Source: Halobacillus halophilus (GTDB lineage: Bacteria > Bacillota > Bacilli > Bacillales > Halobacillaceae). From it: a stretch of 64,000 nt of DNA. Each line of letters opens with the position of its first letter. Within the stretch, counting starts at the first letter, position 1. The stretch is taken from NCBI RefSeq assembly GCF_020171985.1, contig NZ_JAIVAL010000003.1, positions 248,001 through 312,000 of the forward strand, in the 5' to 3' direction. Below the pieces are notes generated by a model. The model searched no databases, was not told the DNA's origin, and was given only the letters and a program-made list of their open reading frames with translations. Positions 53,645 to 63,432 of this stretch are shown here, piece after piece. The translations under genes were made by a program, and so were the position numbers.

Positions 53645-54622
53645 ATGAAGAAAGCTCTTATGTCGTTGCTCGCATTTTCTATGGTTTTTCTACTGTTCGT
53701 ACCTAACTCTTTTGCTGGCTCAAGAATTGGGAACCAAATAGTAGATCTAGCATTTAAGTATGACTATGCACCCTATGTTTGGGGCGGTACTTCTACAAGC
53801 GGATTTGATTGTTCAGGTTATACGCAGTATGTATATGATAAGGCAGGCATTGATTTACCTCGTACATCCAGATCACAGTATGGCGAAGGAGATTATGTAA
53901 GTCGATCGAACTTGCAGCCTGGCGATCTAGTATTCTTCGGAAATCCGGTATGGCACGTAGGGATATACATAGGAAATAACAAAATGATTTCTGCTGAAAA
54001 TCCGAGTGACGACATAACCGTAGCTTCTCTTACTGGTTACTGGGACCGTAACTACCGCGGCGCTAAGCGTGTAGCTGATGTCGGCGTATCCAGCTCTTCA
54101 CTTCCAACTGGAAGCTATCACGATCTTGACAGCGACCACTGGTCTGCAGATGCTGTAAGTTCACTAAGTAAACAGGGAATTATTGATGGGTATGACGGAG
54201 ATCTATTCAAGCCAAAAAACGATGTAACACGTGCGGAAGCTGCTAAAATGCTTGCCGATGCGCTTGATTTAGACAATGGTTCAGGCTCAAGCTTTAATGA
54301 TGTATCTTCTTCCCACTGGGCTTCTGACTATATTGAAGCTGCTGCCGATGAAGGCTATCTATCAGGCTATGAAGATGGTAGTTTCAAACCTAGCCAATCG
54401 ATTACTCGTGCAGAAATTGCATCGATCTTTGCTAGAGCATTTGATTTAAACTCTTATGGAAGCAACCCTTTCTCTGATGTCTCAAGCAGTCACTGGGCGT
54501 ATGACGATATTAAAGCTCTTAATGCCAATGATATTACTGAGGGTTATGAAGATGGAACATTCCGAGTAAACAACGAAGCTACTCGTAGTGAGTTCGCAGT
54601 ATTCTTATACCGCGCTCTATAA
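53645..54622 (+). CDS. NlpC/P60 cell-wall hydrolase with three SLH domains
   Basis: A 325-residue exported peptidoglycan hydrolase. Signal peptide 1-24. The NlpC/P60 domain (30-145) carries the catalytic Cys in TSGFDCSGYTQYVY and the His in VWHVGIYIG. Three C-terminal SLH domains (about 158-205, 215-265, 275-325) follow, each with an F.D...HWA..I pattern and a TR(A/S)E motif (DVTRAEAAKM, SITRAEIASI, EATRSEFAVF). They anchor it to pyruvylated wall polymer. GGGGGA precedes the ATG. A terminator follows immediately, so it is monocistronic. It may trim the wall during S-layer assembly or cell separation (inference). Confidence 0.94.
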   Translation: MKKALMSLLAFSMVFLLFVPNSFAGSRIGNQIVDLAFKYDYAPYVWGGTSTSGFDCSGYTQYVYDKAGIDLPRTSRSQYGEGDYVSRSNLQPGDLVFFGNPVWHVGIYIGNNKMISAENPSDDITVASLTGYWDRNYRGAKRVADVGVSSSSLPTGSYHDLDSDHWSADAVSSLSKQGIIDGYDGDLFKPKNDVTRAEAAKMLADALDLDNGSGSSFNDVSSSHWASDYIEAAADEGYLSGYEDGSFKPSQSITRAEIASIFARAFDLNSYGSNPFSDVSSSHWAYDDIKALNANDITEGYEDGTFRVNNEATRSEFAVFLYRAL

Positions 54623-54634
54623 GTTTTTAAACAT

Positions 54635-54676
54635 AAAAAAGCCTTTTTTCCTGAAAATAGGAAAAAAGGCTTTTTT
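54635..54676 (+). terminator. Terminator of the NlpC/P60-SLH gene
   Basis: AAAAAAGCCTTTTTTCC (54635-54651) and GGAAAAAAGGCTTTTTT (54660-54676) form a perfect 17-bp stem with an 8-nt loop and T tract, bidirectional in appearance. Confidence 0.9.
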
Positions 54677-54795
54677 ATATTCTTATGATAGCTTACTCTT
54701 CTCTTAAACTTATACCTAGTTTCTTCTATTATATAGCGCGTTGTTTTGTCTATACTTTCTCTCCTTCTGTACCTGGTCTTTTCTGTGATCCTACT

Positions 54796-55029
54796 TTAAG
54801 ACTGCTCACGGTTTCGACGAGACTCCACCTTCCCTAAAATTAGAAGACCTATCCATAATACTACTCCCACACCCAGCGAATAAATTATTCCCGTAATAAG
54901 GTTGTTCGACGTAATGTATGTATGGATAATTCCCGTAATATAGTTCTCAAGCATTGTCCAGCTCACAATAACAACCAAAAATAGTATTGTTCTTGTAACT
55001 GGCAATCCTCCGTCTTCTCTTTTCTTCAT
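54796..55029 (-). CDS. Small two-helix membrane protein
   Basis: 77 residues with two hydrophobic segments (about 12-35 and 43-66) and charged ends (MKKREDGG, KVESRRNREQS). A GGGGGC site lies 8 nt upstream of the ATG. No family was recognised. It sits between two SLH-protein genes without operon partners. Confidence 0.6.
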   Translation of the reverse strand: MKKREDGGLPVTRTILFLVVIVSWTMLENYITGIIHTYITSNNLITGIIYSLGVGVVLWIGLLILGKVESRRNREQS

Positions 55030-55359
55030 ATAACTTGCCCCCTAAATGCAATTCTTCTCACGACTACTTTTTATATAAGAAGAAACTCGTCCTACAGTAA
55101 TCAGTTTCCTTGTCTAGTTTATAGACTAACCCCCGTTTCTGTAAGAATCAGTTTCACTCTGGACAACGTGAGGTCTTTCATCTACGACAAAGCCGTAGCC
55201 TTCTTAATCAAACTTTCTCTTTATGAAACTACCAAGCTAATTTTAAACAGCCCTCAAAGTCTTTTCCTGCTTATGACGCGAGCGTCTGGGCGATGCAGCT
55301 GGCCGAATCTTCCGCCGGAGGACCTCCTGCACTACCTTAGTCAACTACAGAGTTCAACA
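55030..55359. other. Intergenic stretch with a GC-rich block
   Basis: No supported gene. The block around 55270-55340 (containing GCGAGCGTCTGGGCGATGCA and CCGCCGGAGGACC) is clearly richer in GC than the surrounding intergenic DNA. A 73-codon open frame over it lacks a ribosome site. It may be a dispersed intergenic repeat or remnant. Confidence 0.4.
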
Positions 55360-55402
55360 AAATCAAAAAAACAGCTGAGACTCATGTAAGCCTCAGCTGT
55401 TT
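55360..55402 (-). terminator. Terminator of the SLH protease gene
   Basis: AAACAGCTGAG and CTCAGCTGTTT (55369-55379 and 55392-55402) form an 11-bp stem, followed on the minus strand by TTTTTTTGATTTTG. Confidence 0.85.
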
Positions 55403-55414
55403 CTTCTTTCTTAC

Positions 55415-58400
55415 TTAGTTAATGAAACGATCATCCTCAGCTTTAGCAAGGAACATCGCAAATTCAGCACGAGTCGTGTCACGGTCCAGCTTGAACGTTC
55501 CATCCGGGTAACCGATGGAAATCTTATTAGCTGCCAGCGTATTGATGTAATCATACGCCCAGTGATCAAGAGGCACGTCACTGAATCCATCGTCGGTGCT
55601 GCCTTTCAGGTCATAAGCATCGACAAGGATTTTCGCCATTTCAGAACGCTTCAGGCTGGCTTTCGGATTGAAGTTTCCGTTTGGAGACCCAACCATAATG
55701 CCGCTTTCTGCAATCGCTGCGATATCAGCATAGCCGTAATCGCCTTTCTTCACATCATTGAATCCTGGGTCTTCCACATTGTCCGTGTCCAGATCAAGGA
55801 TACGAACGATCATTTTCGCTGCGTTCACACGGGAGATATCGTCATTGGTTCCAAAATCACCATTTGGATAACCAAGGATGACTCCGCCCACGCTCAGTTT
55901 CTGAATCACTTCTTCTGCCCAGTAATCTTCTGGAATATCATTGAAGGATTTAGCCTCTTTATCAGATTGATAGATAGTGATGTGCTTGGTCGTTGTATTT
56001 CCGCCTAAGTCCACCAGCTTGATCTCGAAAGAGTTTTTACCTTCTTCCAGATTGACTGTTTCGTTGATCGTTTCTTCAATAGATCTCATTTCATATGGTT
56101 CTTTAAATACGTTCTTATAAACTTCGCTTCCATCTACATAGAGACGAAGGTCGTCAAAGTTATCTTTCACATTCATTTCAAGATCCGCTTCCCCTTGATC
56201 GGTTGTATGCGGTCCATCAATGTTTAGAACTGGTTTCGTGGAATCTAACAAGAACCTTCTAATGAAGGAAATGTCGTTGCCACTGTCATCTACCGCTTTA
56301 AATTCAATTTCTTTGAATCCATCTTTCTTGAAGCTGATGGTTTCGCTGAAGTTGTATCGCTGATTCTTTTTATCCCAGTCTAATTCGGCTTCTTTTCCGT
56401 TAATGGTCAGGCTTTCCACCTGAGAATCGTCTTTTACATAACCGGTTACTTCTACTTCTTTATTGTTGGTTACGCTCAATGCTTCTGGCGTAAGGGCTGT
56501 GACGGCTGGAACCGTTCCATCCTCTTCTTCCATCGCATTGTCAGAAGTCGTGTTGCCTGCATAGTCATGAGCGACAACTTTTACATTATTAGCTTCGTCT
56601 GGATTCTTAACGGTATAAGAATCAGCGTCCGCTCCAAGAGATTTCTCAGAAACTAGTTTACCGTTCACGAGAACGTCAAAGTGAGACAATCCCGTATCTT
56701 CATCAAAAGCATCCCAGTTGATCTGGCCGCTCTCCTGATCGTACGTTACTTCAAGAGAAGGATCTTCCGTGTCCACTTGAACTGGAATTTTCACCGATTG
56801 CCATTCGGCATCCGGGAAGTCCACTTTTGATTTGATTTCGTAATAGTACTGACCGTCTTCCACCACTTCGCCTTTCACTTTACCATCCCAGGCAGCCTGG
56901 AAGAAGGTGTTGGTCAGTGGGCCGGCACCGCCGTCAAAATAGTTCTTGCGAATGCCATCCTGCGTGCGGATGGTGCGCAGCTCATTCTTGTCTTCATCAA
57001 GTATATTAAACTCAACTTCCTTCGCATTTCTTAAGAAAGAAACGTCTGGAATAACACTTTCAAAGGAGTCATCTCCATCTGGTGAGAATCCTACATTATC
57101 TTCAGAACCAGTCAGCACTTCATCTTCCCCTAGTAGTGGATCGACACCAACTAGCTGGTATCCATCACCATCTGGAGTAATAAGCGCCGTCAGGCTGTAG
57201 AACGGCTCACCTTCTGCATCGTAGATCGTGTCATCCACAATCGGTGCTTCATCCCATTCGCCGTTAAAGCCAACATATGGCACGGCAAGTTCTGGGTTGG
57301 AGTCGTTAGGATCCTTCAGTTTAATAAATCCTTCTACAAAATGACCATTTTCAAATACTTCATCTAGCTGATCACCATAAAGAGAGGTAACAGCATTGGA
57401 AAGATCAATCGTTACATTAAGCTCAACAGTCGAACCTGCTGGTACTACGACTTGATAGTCATCCCCTGACTGCGCTCCATTTGGAGAAGAAATATCAATT
57501 GGGAATTCACCGTCGTAGAACGGTCCTCCTTCAAGAGTATCTTCTTTAAGAATGGCCTGAGTCTGGACTGTATTCTGGCCATTTAATGCAAGGTCTGTCT
57601 GGACGGTACCTTCGACATTGTACGCTGCATTTTCATCACTTACGTTTTCAAGTTCAAGCGTAAAGGATTTCTTCGTGTCCATTTCCTTAAGAGCAACTTT
57701 ACCCAATCCGGAATCTTTCTCCGTTACGACAACTGGCGTCTCCATAGCAGCATGAAGATCCATAAGTCCTGCACCTTGACGGCGTGGAGAATAATCTAGA
57801 TTCAGGTCATAATCGGTGTTGAAATTCCCCTGATCTTCTTGAGGAACGGAAGTGTTCATAAGAATGTTTTTCGCCATTTCCACCCGATTGTTGCCTTCAA
57901 GTGAAAATTCTTTGTCAACACGCTGCATGACAAGCGCTGATCCGCCGGCTACGTGTGGTGCAGCCATGGATGTACCGCTCTTCATGCCGTAATCGTCATC
58001 CTGGAGGGTTGATAGGATATTTCCGCCTGGTGCCGTAATTTCTGGTTTGAAATTAAGGTTAGGCGTTACACCCCAGGAAGAGAAATTGGAAATCTGACCC
58101 GCTGATGGGCTTTTCGCTACGACTTCTTCTCCCATGAAAGCAATCTCCAGATTCTTGCCTTCATCTAAATAACCTTTCAGCTCAAGCCCTGTTGATTTTA
58201 GGATACCTAGCTGAGGGATGTTAATTTCATCACTAGAAGCCATGCTGATGTAGCCGGATACGTTATTGTAAATAATAACGCCCACTGCACCCTCTTCTTG
58301 AGCATTCAACGTTTTATCTACAAAAGCAGTTTGACCGCGGCTGATTAAAGCGATTTTCCCTTCGAGGTCCACCCCTTCAAAATCATTGGCATCCGGGTTC

Positions 58401-59749
58401 TCTGAAGAATCTCCCGGCTTTCTTCCAAGTCCGGCGTCCACTACTTCGTAATAGTCCTCACCCAATGTTTGAGGAGATACGCTGCTTGCCGATAGGAACG
58501 GAACGGATTCTTTCGCTTCTCCATCTACACGTGTGTTAAATCCTTCAAGCTCCAGGTATTCATTTTCAAATGAAGCGACCTGAAGGGATTCTGTAGCAAG
58601 TCCAGGTGCACCGACAAGCCCGATGTCCGGGTTCGAAGCAAATGGATTTCCTGCACCAGTACCAAAACGATCGGAGTTACCGGCAGAAATCGCCATCATT
58701 ACACCGTTATCTACGGCACGTTTGATCGCTTTCTGTTCTGGTTCATCTGGTTCTACAAAGCTTGCTGTGGAACCAAGACTCATATTAATGACGTCTGCAC
58801 CAAGCAGAATCGCGTCATCGATAGCTTTAATGTAGATATCACTATAGGTTGAAGGCATTTCCGGGTCGTTACCGAATACTTTCAGCCCTAAGAGCTGCGC
58901 TTCCGGAGCTACGCCCATTAATCCGCCTTCTGCTTCATTTCCGTTTGCTCCAACAATACCGGATACGTGCATGCCGTGTTCACTTGCACCTGGACCTAGA
59001 TCCAGTACAGTATTGTTCTCGTCCGCATAGTTGCGGCCAAACGGTACTTTCTCTGTGAAGTATTTCCCTTTCAGTGCGCCTTCGCCTGTAAGGTCTGACA
59101 CATCGTCCTCACTGATTTCGGTTTCTGTCCCTTCACTCAGCACCATGTCCTGGTGATCCGGGTCAATTCCTGTGTCGATGACGCCGACGGTCATACCTTC
59201 GCCTTTATACCCGTATTCTTCCCAGGTTTTTTGGGCTTTGACCAGTTCTTTACTATACAATAAGTCTGGTTCTTCTGTTTCCGGACGCTCGTATTCATGA
59301 CTGATATGTACGTCTTTTACCTCCGAAAGATCCTCAATTAATTCGATCGAACGGTATTCAACACTTCCGCTGAATCCATTCACCACTGTCGTGAAGCTTT
59401 CTTTATAATCCATTGGTACAGAACTATTGGCAATGGATTTCTTCACGGCTTCCTGCTTCTGCAGGGCGTCCTTCTGGAGTTTCTCTTTTTCATCTTTCGA
59501 TAGACTCTGATAGTTACTCGTTGATTCTATGGTTGGTTTTCCTTCTAATTCAACAATGACGCGGACTTTTTCTTTGGGATCATATTCCTTGTCCGGATTG
59601 ACTTCTTTGGCTTTGTGTTCTTCCACCGTGACCTTGTCCGGCTTATCCAGATTCTGCTCTGAATTCGATAATCCATTGGCTGCGAACACCGAGTTTGAAA
59701 AAGCGAGCAGGAAGATAAAGAATAAAATTAAACTCTTCTTCACGTTCAA
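55415..59749 (-). CDS. Large cell-surface subtilisin-like protease with SLH domains
   Basis: 1444 residues from the TTG at 59749, which follows AAGGAGG and gives a proper signal peptide (the frame opens 27 codons earlier). Order: signal 1-23; I9-type propeptide about 60-155; S8 domain with catalytic Asp192 (VGVIDTGID), His258 (SEHGMHVSG) and Ser594 (GTSMAAPHVAGG); a PA insert near 440-545 (GKIALISRGQTAFVDK); Fn3/C5a-peptidase-like region about 675-850; several beta-sandwich repeats 850-1250; three SLH domains about 1265-1435. It is a wall-anchored protease of the C5a-peptidase/Vpr type, probably degrading proteins for nutrition or processing surface proteins. SecA2-SlaP, divergently encoded, may export it (inference). 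Confidence 0.94.
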   Translation of the reverse strand: MNVKKSLILFFIFLLAFSNSVFAANGLSNSEQNLDKPDKVTVEEHKAKEVNPDKEYDPKEKVRVIVELEGKPTIESTSNYQSLSKDEKEKLQKDALQKQEAVKKSIANSSVPMDYKESFTTVVNGFSGSVEYRSIELIEDLSEVKDVHISHEYERPETEEPDLLYSKELVKAQKTWEEYGYKGEGMTVGVIDTGIDPDHQDMVLSEGTETEISEDDVSDLTGEGALKGKYFTEKVPFGRNYADENNTVLDLGPGASEHGMHVSGIVGANGNEAEGGLMGVAPEAQLLGLKVFGNDPEMPSTYSDIYIKAIDDAILLGADVINMSLGSTASFVEPDEPEQKAIKRAVDNGVMMAISAGNSDRFGTGAGNPFASNPDIGLVGAPGLATESLQVASFENEYLELEGFNTRVDGEAKESVPFLSASSVSPQTLGEDYYEVVDAGLGRKPGDSSENPDANDFEGVDLEGKIALISRGQTAFVDKTLNAQEEGAVGVIIYNNVSGYISMASSDEINIPQLGILKSTGLELKGYLDEGKNLEIAFMGEEVVAKSPSAGQISNFSSWGVTPNLNFKPEITAPGGNILSTLQDDDYGMKSGTSMAAPHVAGGSALVMQRVDKEFSLEGNNRVEMAKNILMNTSVPQEDQGNFNTDYDLNLDYSPRRQGAGLMDLHAAMETPVVVTEKDSGLGKVALKEMDTKKSFTLELENVSDENAAYNVEGTVQTDLALNGQNTVQTQAILKEDTLEGGPFYDGEFPIDISSPNGAQSGDDYQVVVPAGSTVELNVTIDLSNAVTSLYGDQLDEVFENGHFVEGFIKLKDPNDSNPELAVPYVGFNGEWDEAPIVDDTIYDAEGEPFYSLTALITPDGDGYQLVGVDPLLGEDEVLTGSEDNVGFSPDGDDSFESVIPDVSFLRNAKEVEFNILDEDKNELRTIRTQDGIRKNYFDGGAGPLTNTFFQAAWDGKVKGEVVEDGQYYYEIKSKVDFPDAEWQSVKIPVQVDTEDPSLEVTYDQESGQINWDAFDEDTGLSHFDVLVNGKLVSEKSLGADADSYTVKNPDEANNVKVVAHDYAGNTTSDNAMEEEDGTVPAVTALTPEALSVTNNKEVEVTGYVKDDSQVESLTINGKEAELDWDKKNQRYNFSETISFKKDGFKEIEFKAVDDSGNDISFIRRFLLDSTKPVLNIDGPHTTDQGEADLEMNVKDNFDDLRLYVDGSEVYKNVFKEPYEMRSIEETINETVNLEEGKNSFEIKLVDLGGNTTTKHITIYQSDKEAKSFNDIPEDYWAEEVIQKLSVGGVILGYPNGDFGTNDDISRVNAAKMIVRILDLDTDNVEDPGFNDVKKGDYGYADIAAIAESGIMVGSPNGNFNPKASLKRSEMAKILVDAYDLKGSTDDGFSDVPLDHWAYDYINTLAANKISIGYPDGTFKLDRDTTRAEFAMFLAKAEDDRFIN

Positions 59750-59896
59750 ATGGTTGTCCTCCTTATTTTTTCTATCAAATTCCCTAAAACTTCCCTCCTT
59801 TCTATTTTTTACATCCTTAAGTATATTCAAATATTCATAAAATTACAAATTGTAACATTCAGGACGTTGTCCTCACCCAGTGGAAAATATTATCTA

Positions 59897-59926
59897 TTGA
59901 AAGGATTTTCATAGTCCGAAAATACT
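59897..59926 (+). promoter_or_regulatory. Possible promoter of the secA2 operon
   Basis: TTGAAA (59897-59902), an 18-nt spacer and AATACT (59921-59926), about 110 nt upstream of secA2. Plausible but not strong. Confidence 0.35.
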
Positions 59927-60036
59927 AGGTAAACACGCCGATAGTCTGTTTCCAAAACTTAACGTAAATCGTGTAGAAATGACAGGACTTACCATGGTAA
60001 AGTAAAGGATAACTACATAACCAAGGAGCATCCACC

Positions 60037-62406
60037 ATGATGAAGAAATTCTTCCCTGAAAAACGGGGACGTGAATGGAAGAACTACGAGCAGGAACTCC
60101 GCACCATCAACCGATGGGAAGCCACGATGATCGCCCTGTCGGACGAGGAACTGCGGGCGAGAACGAGCGAATTCAAAAGGTATCTGCGTGAAGGACAGTC
60201 TATTTATGATATCCGGGCAGAAGCCTTTGCCCTCGTGCGGGAAGCCGCCCGCCGCGTGCTTGGCCTCCGTCCTTATGACGTTCAGATACTCGGAGGGCTG
60301 ATTATGTCGGACGGGCACATTGCAGAGATGGCAACCGGTGAAGGAAAGACGCTTGTGGCAGCCCTTTCCGGCTATCTTTTTGCGTTAGAGGAAAAGGGTG
60401 TCCATTTGATTACGGCTAATGAGTATTTAGCACAGCGTGATTATGACCTTATGAGTCCTTTGTATGATTATCTCTGGATATCTACTGGGTTAAATTTGAA
60501 TCAAATCTCCCAAACTGAGAAACTGGAAGCCTATCAGGCCGACCTGACCTACGGGACAGGAACCGCCTTCGGGTTCGACTATCTTCGCGATCATCTGACA
60601 CGGGACCAAAAGAACCAGGTGCAGCGTCCCTATCATGTAGCACTCATCGATGAGATTGACAGCGTGCTGATCGACGAAGCGAAGACGCCGATGATCATTG
60701 CCGGCAAAATGGAAGCCCACGCGAATCTCCATAAGCTGGGTGCTCTCGTCATGCGTTCGTTTCAAAAGGATGCCGATTATCAGCTGGATCCGGAAACAAA
60801 GGCGGTTCATTTTACCGATCAGGGGATCCATAAAATCGAACGTTCCTTTGATATAGAGAATCTGTTTGACCTACAGCATCAGACCCTTTACCACTACATG
60901 ATGCAGGCGGTCCGGGCCCGGGTTCTTTTTCATAGAGATAAGGATTATGTGGTGGAGGAACAGCAGATTAAGCTGATCGACACCTTCACCGGGCGGCTGA
61001 TGGAAGGACGTACGCTCTCCGACGGGCTGCATCAGGCGCTGGAAGCGAAGGAAGGACTGGCGATTACGGAAGAGAATAAACCTCAGGCGTCGATTACGGT
61101 GCAGAACTTCTTCCGGATGTACCCGAGGCTTGCAGGCATGACCGGGACGGCGAAAACCGAAGAGAATGAATTCCAGAGTGTGTACGGCATGAATGTCTGG
61201 CCGGTTCCGACGAATCAACCCGTCCTCCGGGAAGACCATCCAGACCAAGTGTACGTGACGCAGGCGGACAAGTACCGTGCGATTGTCCGTGAGGTGGAAA
61301 CGGTACATGCTTCAGGGCAGCCGATCCTGATCGGCACCTCCTCCATTTTGCAGTCGGAATACATATCCAGCCTGCTTCAGGAAGCCGGTGTGCGTCATGA
61401 GCTCCTGAATGCGAAAAGTGTAGAACAGGAAGCGCGCTTGATTTCGCTCGCCGGTCAGGTCGGCCAGGTGACGATTGCGACCAATATGGCCGGACGCGGA
61501 ACGGATATTGTACTTGGTGAAGGGGCAGCCGCACGCGGCGGTCTGCATGTGATCGGAACAGAACGTCATGAATCACGCCGCATTGACAACCAGCTGAAGG
61601 GACGCGCCGGCCGTCAGGGTGATCCCGGCTCTTCCCGCTTCATGATTTCCTTAGAAGATGAGATTGTCGAGCGCTTTGGACAGACCGAGCGGGACCGTAA
61701 ATGGAAACATCCGAAAACGAATGAAGACGGATTGATTTTGCACCGGCAGATTGATGCTTTTATGGATACGGTTCAAAAAATCAGTGAAGGCAGCCAGGCG
61801 AACATCCGGGCATCCATTCTGAAGCTGGATGATGTGATCCATGACCAGCGGACAGTCGTGTACGGACTGCGCAATCAGATTCTTCAAAGCGAAGATCCAA
61901 TTGGAATCCTTGCGCCTATGGTCCTGGATGACGTAGACGAACTCGTGCGAACGTACTGTCTAGAAGCAGCAGCGTCTGAAGAATGGGACCTGGAGAAGCT
62001 CGAGAAGGATTTAAAACGCGTTATACCGGGAATAGATAGTCAACTTGTCCAGACCGATTATGAAGATCAGGAGGAGGTAATCTCCGACCTTCATGCGCTG
62101 GTCGAGCGTTATCAGGTTATGATTCAGAAATGGAAAAACCGGCCGGCTGTGCAGCACAAAGTTGCCCAGGGCGCGCTCGGCGTGCTGGACCGGCACTGGA
62201 TCCGTCACCTCGATAAGATGAACCGCCTGAAAGAAGGCGTCGGCATCCGGCAGTACCAGCAGGAAGATCCGGTCCGTCTCTATCAGCAGGACGGATTTGA
62301 GCTGTTTACCCAGACGTTTGCCGCCATCCGTCAGGACATGGTCCACTGGATGGCTGATGTGCTGGAGCCTTTAGAGAATGCCAAGGAGGAATCCACCCGT
62401 GTTTAA
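60037..62406 (+). CDS. secA2: Accessory Sec translocase ATPase SecA2
   Basis: A 789-residue motor ATPase driving export of a subset of surface proteins through SecYEG. Nucleotide motifs: Walker A in EMATGEGKTLVAAL near residue 100, DEIDSVLIDEAKTP near 208, and the helicase-like TNMAGRGTDIVLG and LKGRAGRQGDPGSSRF. It ends without the C-terminal Cys-rich zinc-binding tail of SecA1 and is slightly shorter, both typical of SecA2. AAGGAG precedes the double ATG. The slaP gene overlaps its end, as in the SecA2-SlaP pair of Bacillus anthracis, which secretes S-layer proteins. Confidence 0.95.
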   Translation: MMKKFFPEKRGREWKNYEQELRTINRWEATMIALSDEELRARTSEFKRYLREGQSIYDIRAEAFALVREAARRVLGLRPYDVQILGGLIMSDGHIAEMATGEGKTLVAALSGYLFALEEKGVHLITANEYLAQRDYDLMSPLYDYLWISTGLNLNQISQTEKLEAYQADLTYGTGTAFGFDYLRDHLTRDQKNQVQRPYHVALIDEIDSVLIDEAKTPMIIAGKMEAHANLHKLGALVMRSFQKDADYQLDPETKAVHFTDQGIHKIERSFDIENLFDLQHQTLYHYMMQAVRARVLFHRDKDYVVEEQQIKLIDTFTGRLMEGRTLSDGLHQALEAKEGLAITEENKPQASITVQNFFRMYPRLAGMTGTAKTEENEFQSVYGMNVWPVPTNQPVLREDHPDQVYVTQADKYRAIVREVETVHASGQPILIGTSSILQSEYISSLLQEAGVRHELLNAKSVEQEARLISLAGQVGQVTIATNMAGRGTDIVLGEGAAARGGLHVIGTERHESRRIDNQLKGRAGRQGDPGSSRFMISLEDEIVERFGQTERDRKWKHPKTNEDGLILHRQIDAFMDTVQKISEGSQANIRASILKLDDVIHDQRTVVYGLRNQILQSEDPIGILAPMVLDDVDELVRTYCLEAAASEEWDLEKLEKDLKRVIPGIDSQLVQTDYEDQEEVISDLHALVERYQVMIQKWKNRPAVQHKVAQGALGVLDRHWIRHLDKMNRLKEGVGIRQYQQEDPVRLYQQDGFELFTQTFAAIRQDMVHWMADVLEPLENAKEESTRV

Positions 62407-63295
62407 TTTTCGAAATCATAAAAAGCAAGCTCACGATGCGGCCTATGACGAACATGCGGTCAATGCTCAGGAACTCGGTCTTTCCGGGGACGCACCCGAA
62501 GAAGAAGCCGTGTACCCGGAGCTTTCCTATCATCCGGACTGGAATCTTGAGCAGGAAGACGAGTACGTGTACCGCTTCTGGAATCATGATTTGCCGCCGC
62601 TTAAGCCGAACCAGTTCAGCATTCACGGCGTCGATTTGAAGCAGACAAACGGGACGCTCGTCGTCGAAGCGTTTGTGAGAAATTCCTTATCGCGAAGCAT
62701 TAACTTAAAGACGATGACCATCCTTCTGCTCGACCAGCAGGGGTTTCCCGTTGCGAGGAAATGGTTTGATTTGAAGAAAGTCGGGACGATCCCGGCAAGG
62801 TCCAGCCGTCCCTGGACGTTTACGTTCGAGCAGCAGCACCGTGTTACGTCTGATGCGAATCCACCGGTCCAAGGCTGGAAGCTCGTCATCGAACCGAACC
62901 AGAAGCACCGCAAGCACACGCTTGACTTAGAAAAAAGTCTGGAGCAGTCCCTTCCGGAAGGTGATGCCAAGAAACTGGAACAATATGTGGAGAGTCTGGA
63001 GCCGCCAAAGCCCGGCGAAATTAATTTTGTCAGTTTGAAAGCCGAGCAGAAAGAAGACGCCCTTCATGTCTCGCTCTTGATCCGTAACGGCAGTGACCGT
63101 TCGATCAACCTCCCCCATCTGCCGCTTCAGGTTAAAGACGCGACGGGCGACGTGGTCGCGCAGGGGGCGTTCAAGCTGCAGCATGTGGAAGTGAAAGGCA
63201 ATACGAGTAAGCCATGGACATTTGTGTTTCCGGAGTCGATGATCATGAGTGAAACGATCGATCTGTCGAGGTGGAAAGCTTACCCGATTCAATAA
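62399..63295 (+). CDS. slaP: Accessory Sec system S-layer assembly protein SlaP
   Basis: 298 residues from the GTG at 62399, which lies 9 nt after AAGGAGG and overlaps the secA2 stop by 8 nt. It is a cytosolic protein with two related SLAP-type beta domains: residues about 80-165 (TLVVEAFVRNSLSRSINLKT, then ARSSRPWTFTF) and 205-290 (DALHVSLLIRNGSDRSINLP, then GNTSKPWTFVF). In Bacillus anthracis SlaP assists SecA2 in secreting the S-layer proteins. The same job is expected here for the neighbouring SLH proteins. Confidence 0.92.
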   Translation: MFNFRNHKKQAHDAAYDEHAVNAQELGLSGDAPEEEAVYPELSYHPDWNLEQEDEYVYRFWNHDLPPLKPNQFSIHGVDLKQTNGTLVVEAFVRNSLSRSINLKTMTILLLDQQGFPVARKWFDLKKVGTIPARSSRPWTFTFEQQHRVTSDANPPVQGWKLVIEPNQKHRKHTLDLEKSLEQSLPEGDAKKLEQYVESLEPPKPGEINFVSLKAEQKEDALHVSLLIRNGSDRSINLPHLPLQVKDATGDVVAQGAFKLQHVEVKGNTSKPWTFVFPESMIMSETIDLSRWKAYPIQ

Positions 63296-63298
63296 ATA

Positions 63299-63334
63299 GA
63301 AGCCCTGTTGTCCTTTCCGGGATGACAGGGCTTC
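63299..63334 (+). other. Hairpin after slaP
   Basis: GAAGCCCTGT and ACAGGGCTTC (63299-63308 and 63325-63334) form a 10-bp stem with further inner pairing just after the slaP stop. There is no T tract, so it may stabilise the mRNA 3' end rather than terminate. Confidence 0.5.
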
Positions 63335-63388
63335 TCCTGTGTTTACGGCGCTGATTGAGAAGTTATAGCACTGGAAAATGAATCATAA

Positions 63389-63422
63389 AAAAGCCCCGGT
63401 TCTATGGCGGACCGGGGCTTTT
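63389..63422. terminator. Bidirectional terminator between slaP and the SLH gene
   Basis: AAAAGCCCCGGT (63389-63400) and ACCGGGGCTTTT (63411-63422) form a perfect 12-bp stem with T tracts on both strands. It serves the converging slaP and SLH genes. Confidence 0.85.
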
Positions 63423-63432
63423 AGCTATGGTT

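Noticed and set aside
55168-55389. 73-codon plus-strand frame over the GC-rich intergenic block
   Set aside because: No ribosome site, and it runs into the terminator of the opposing protease gene. No protein-like pattern.
60490-61576. Long minus-strand frames opposite secA2
   Set aside because: They are codon-bias shadows of secA2 with no ribosome sites and no recognisable domains.
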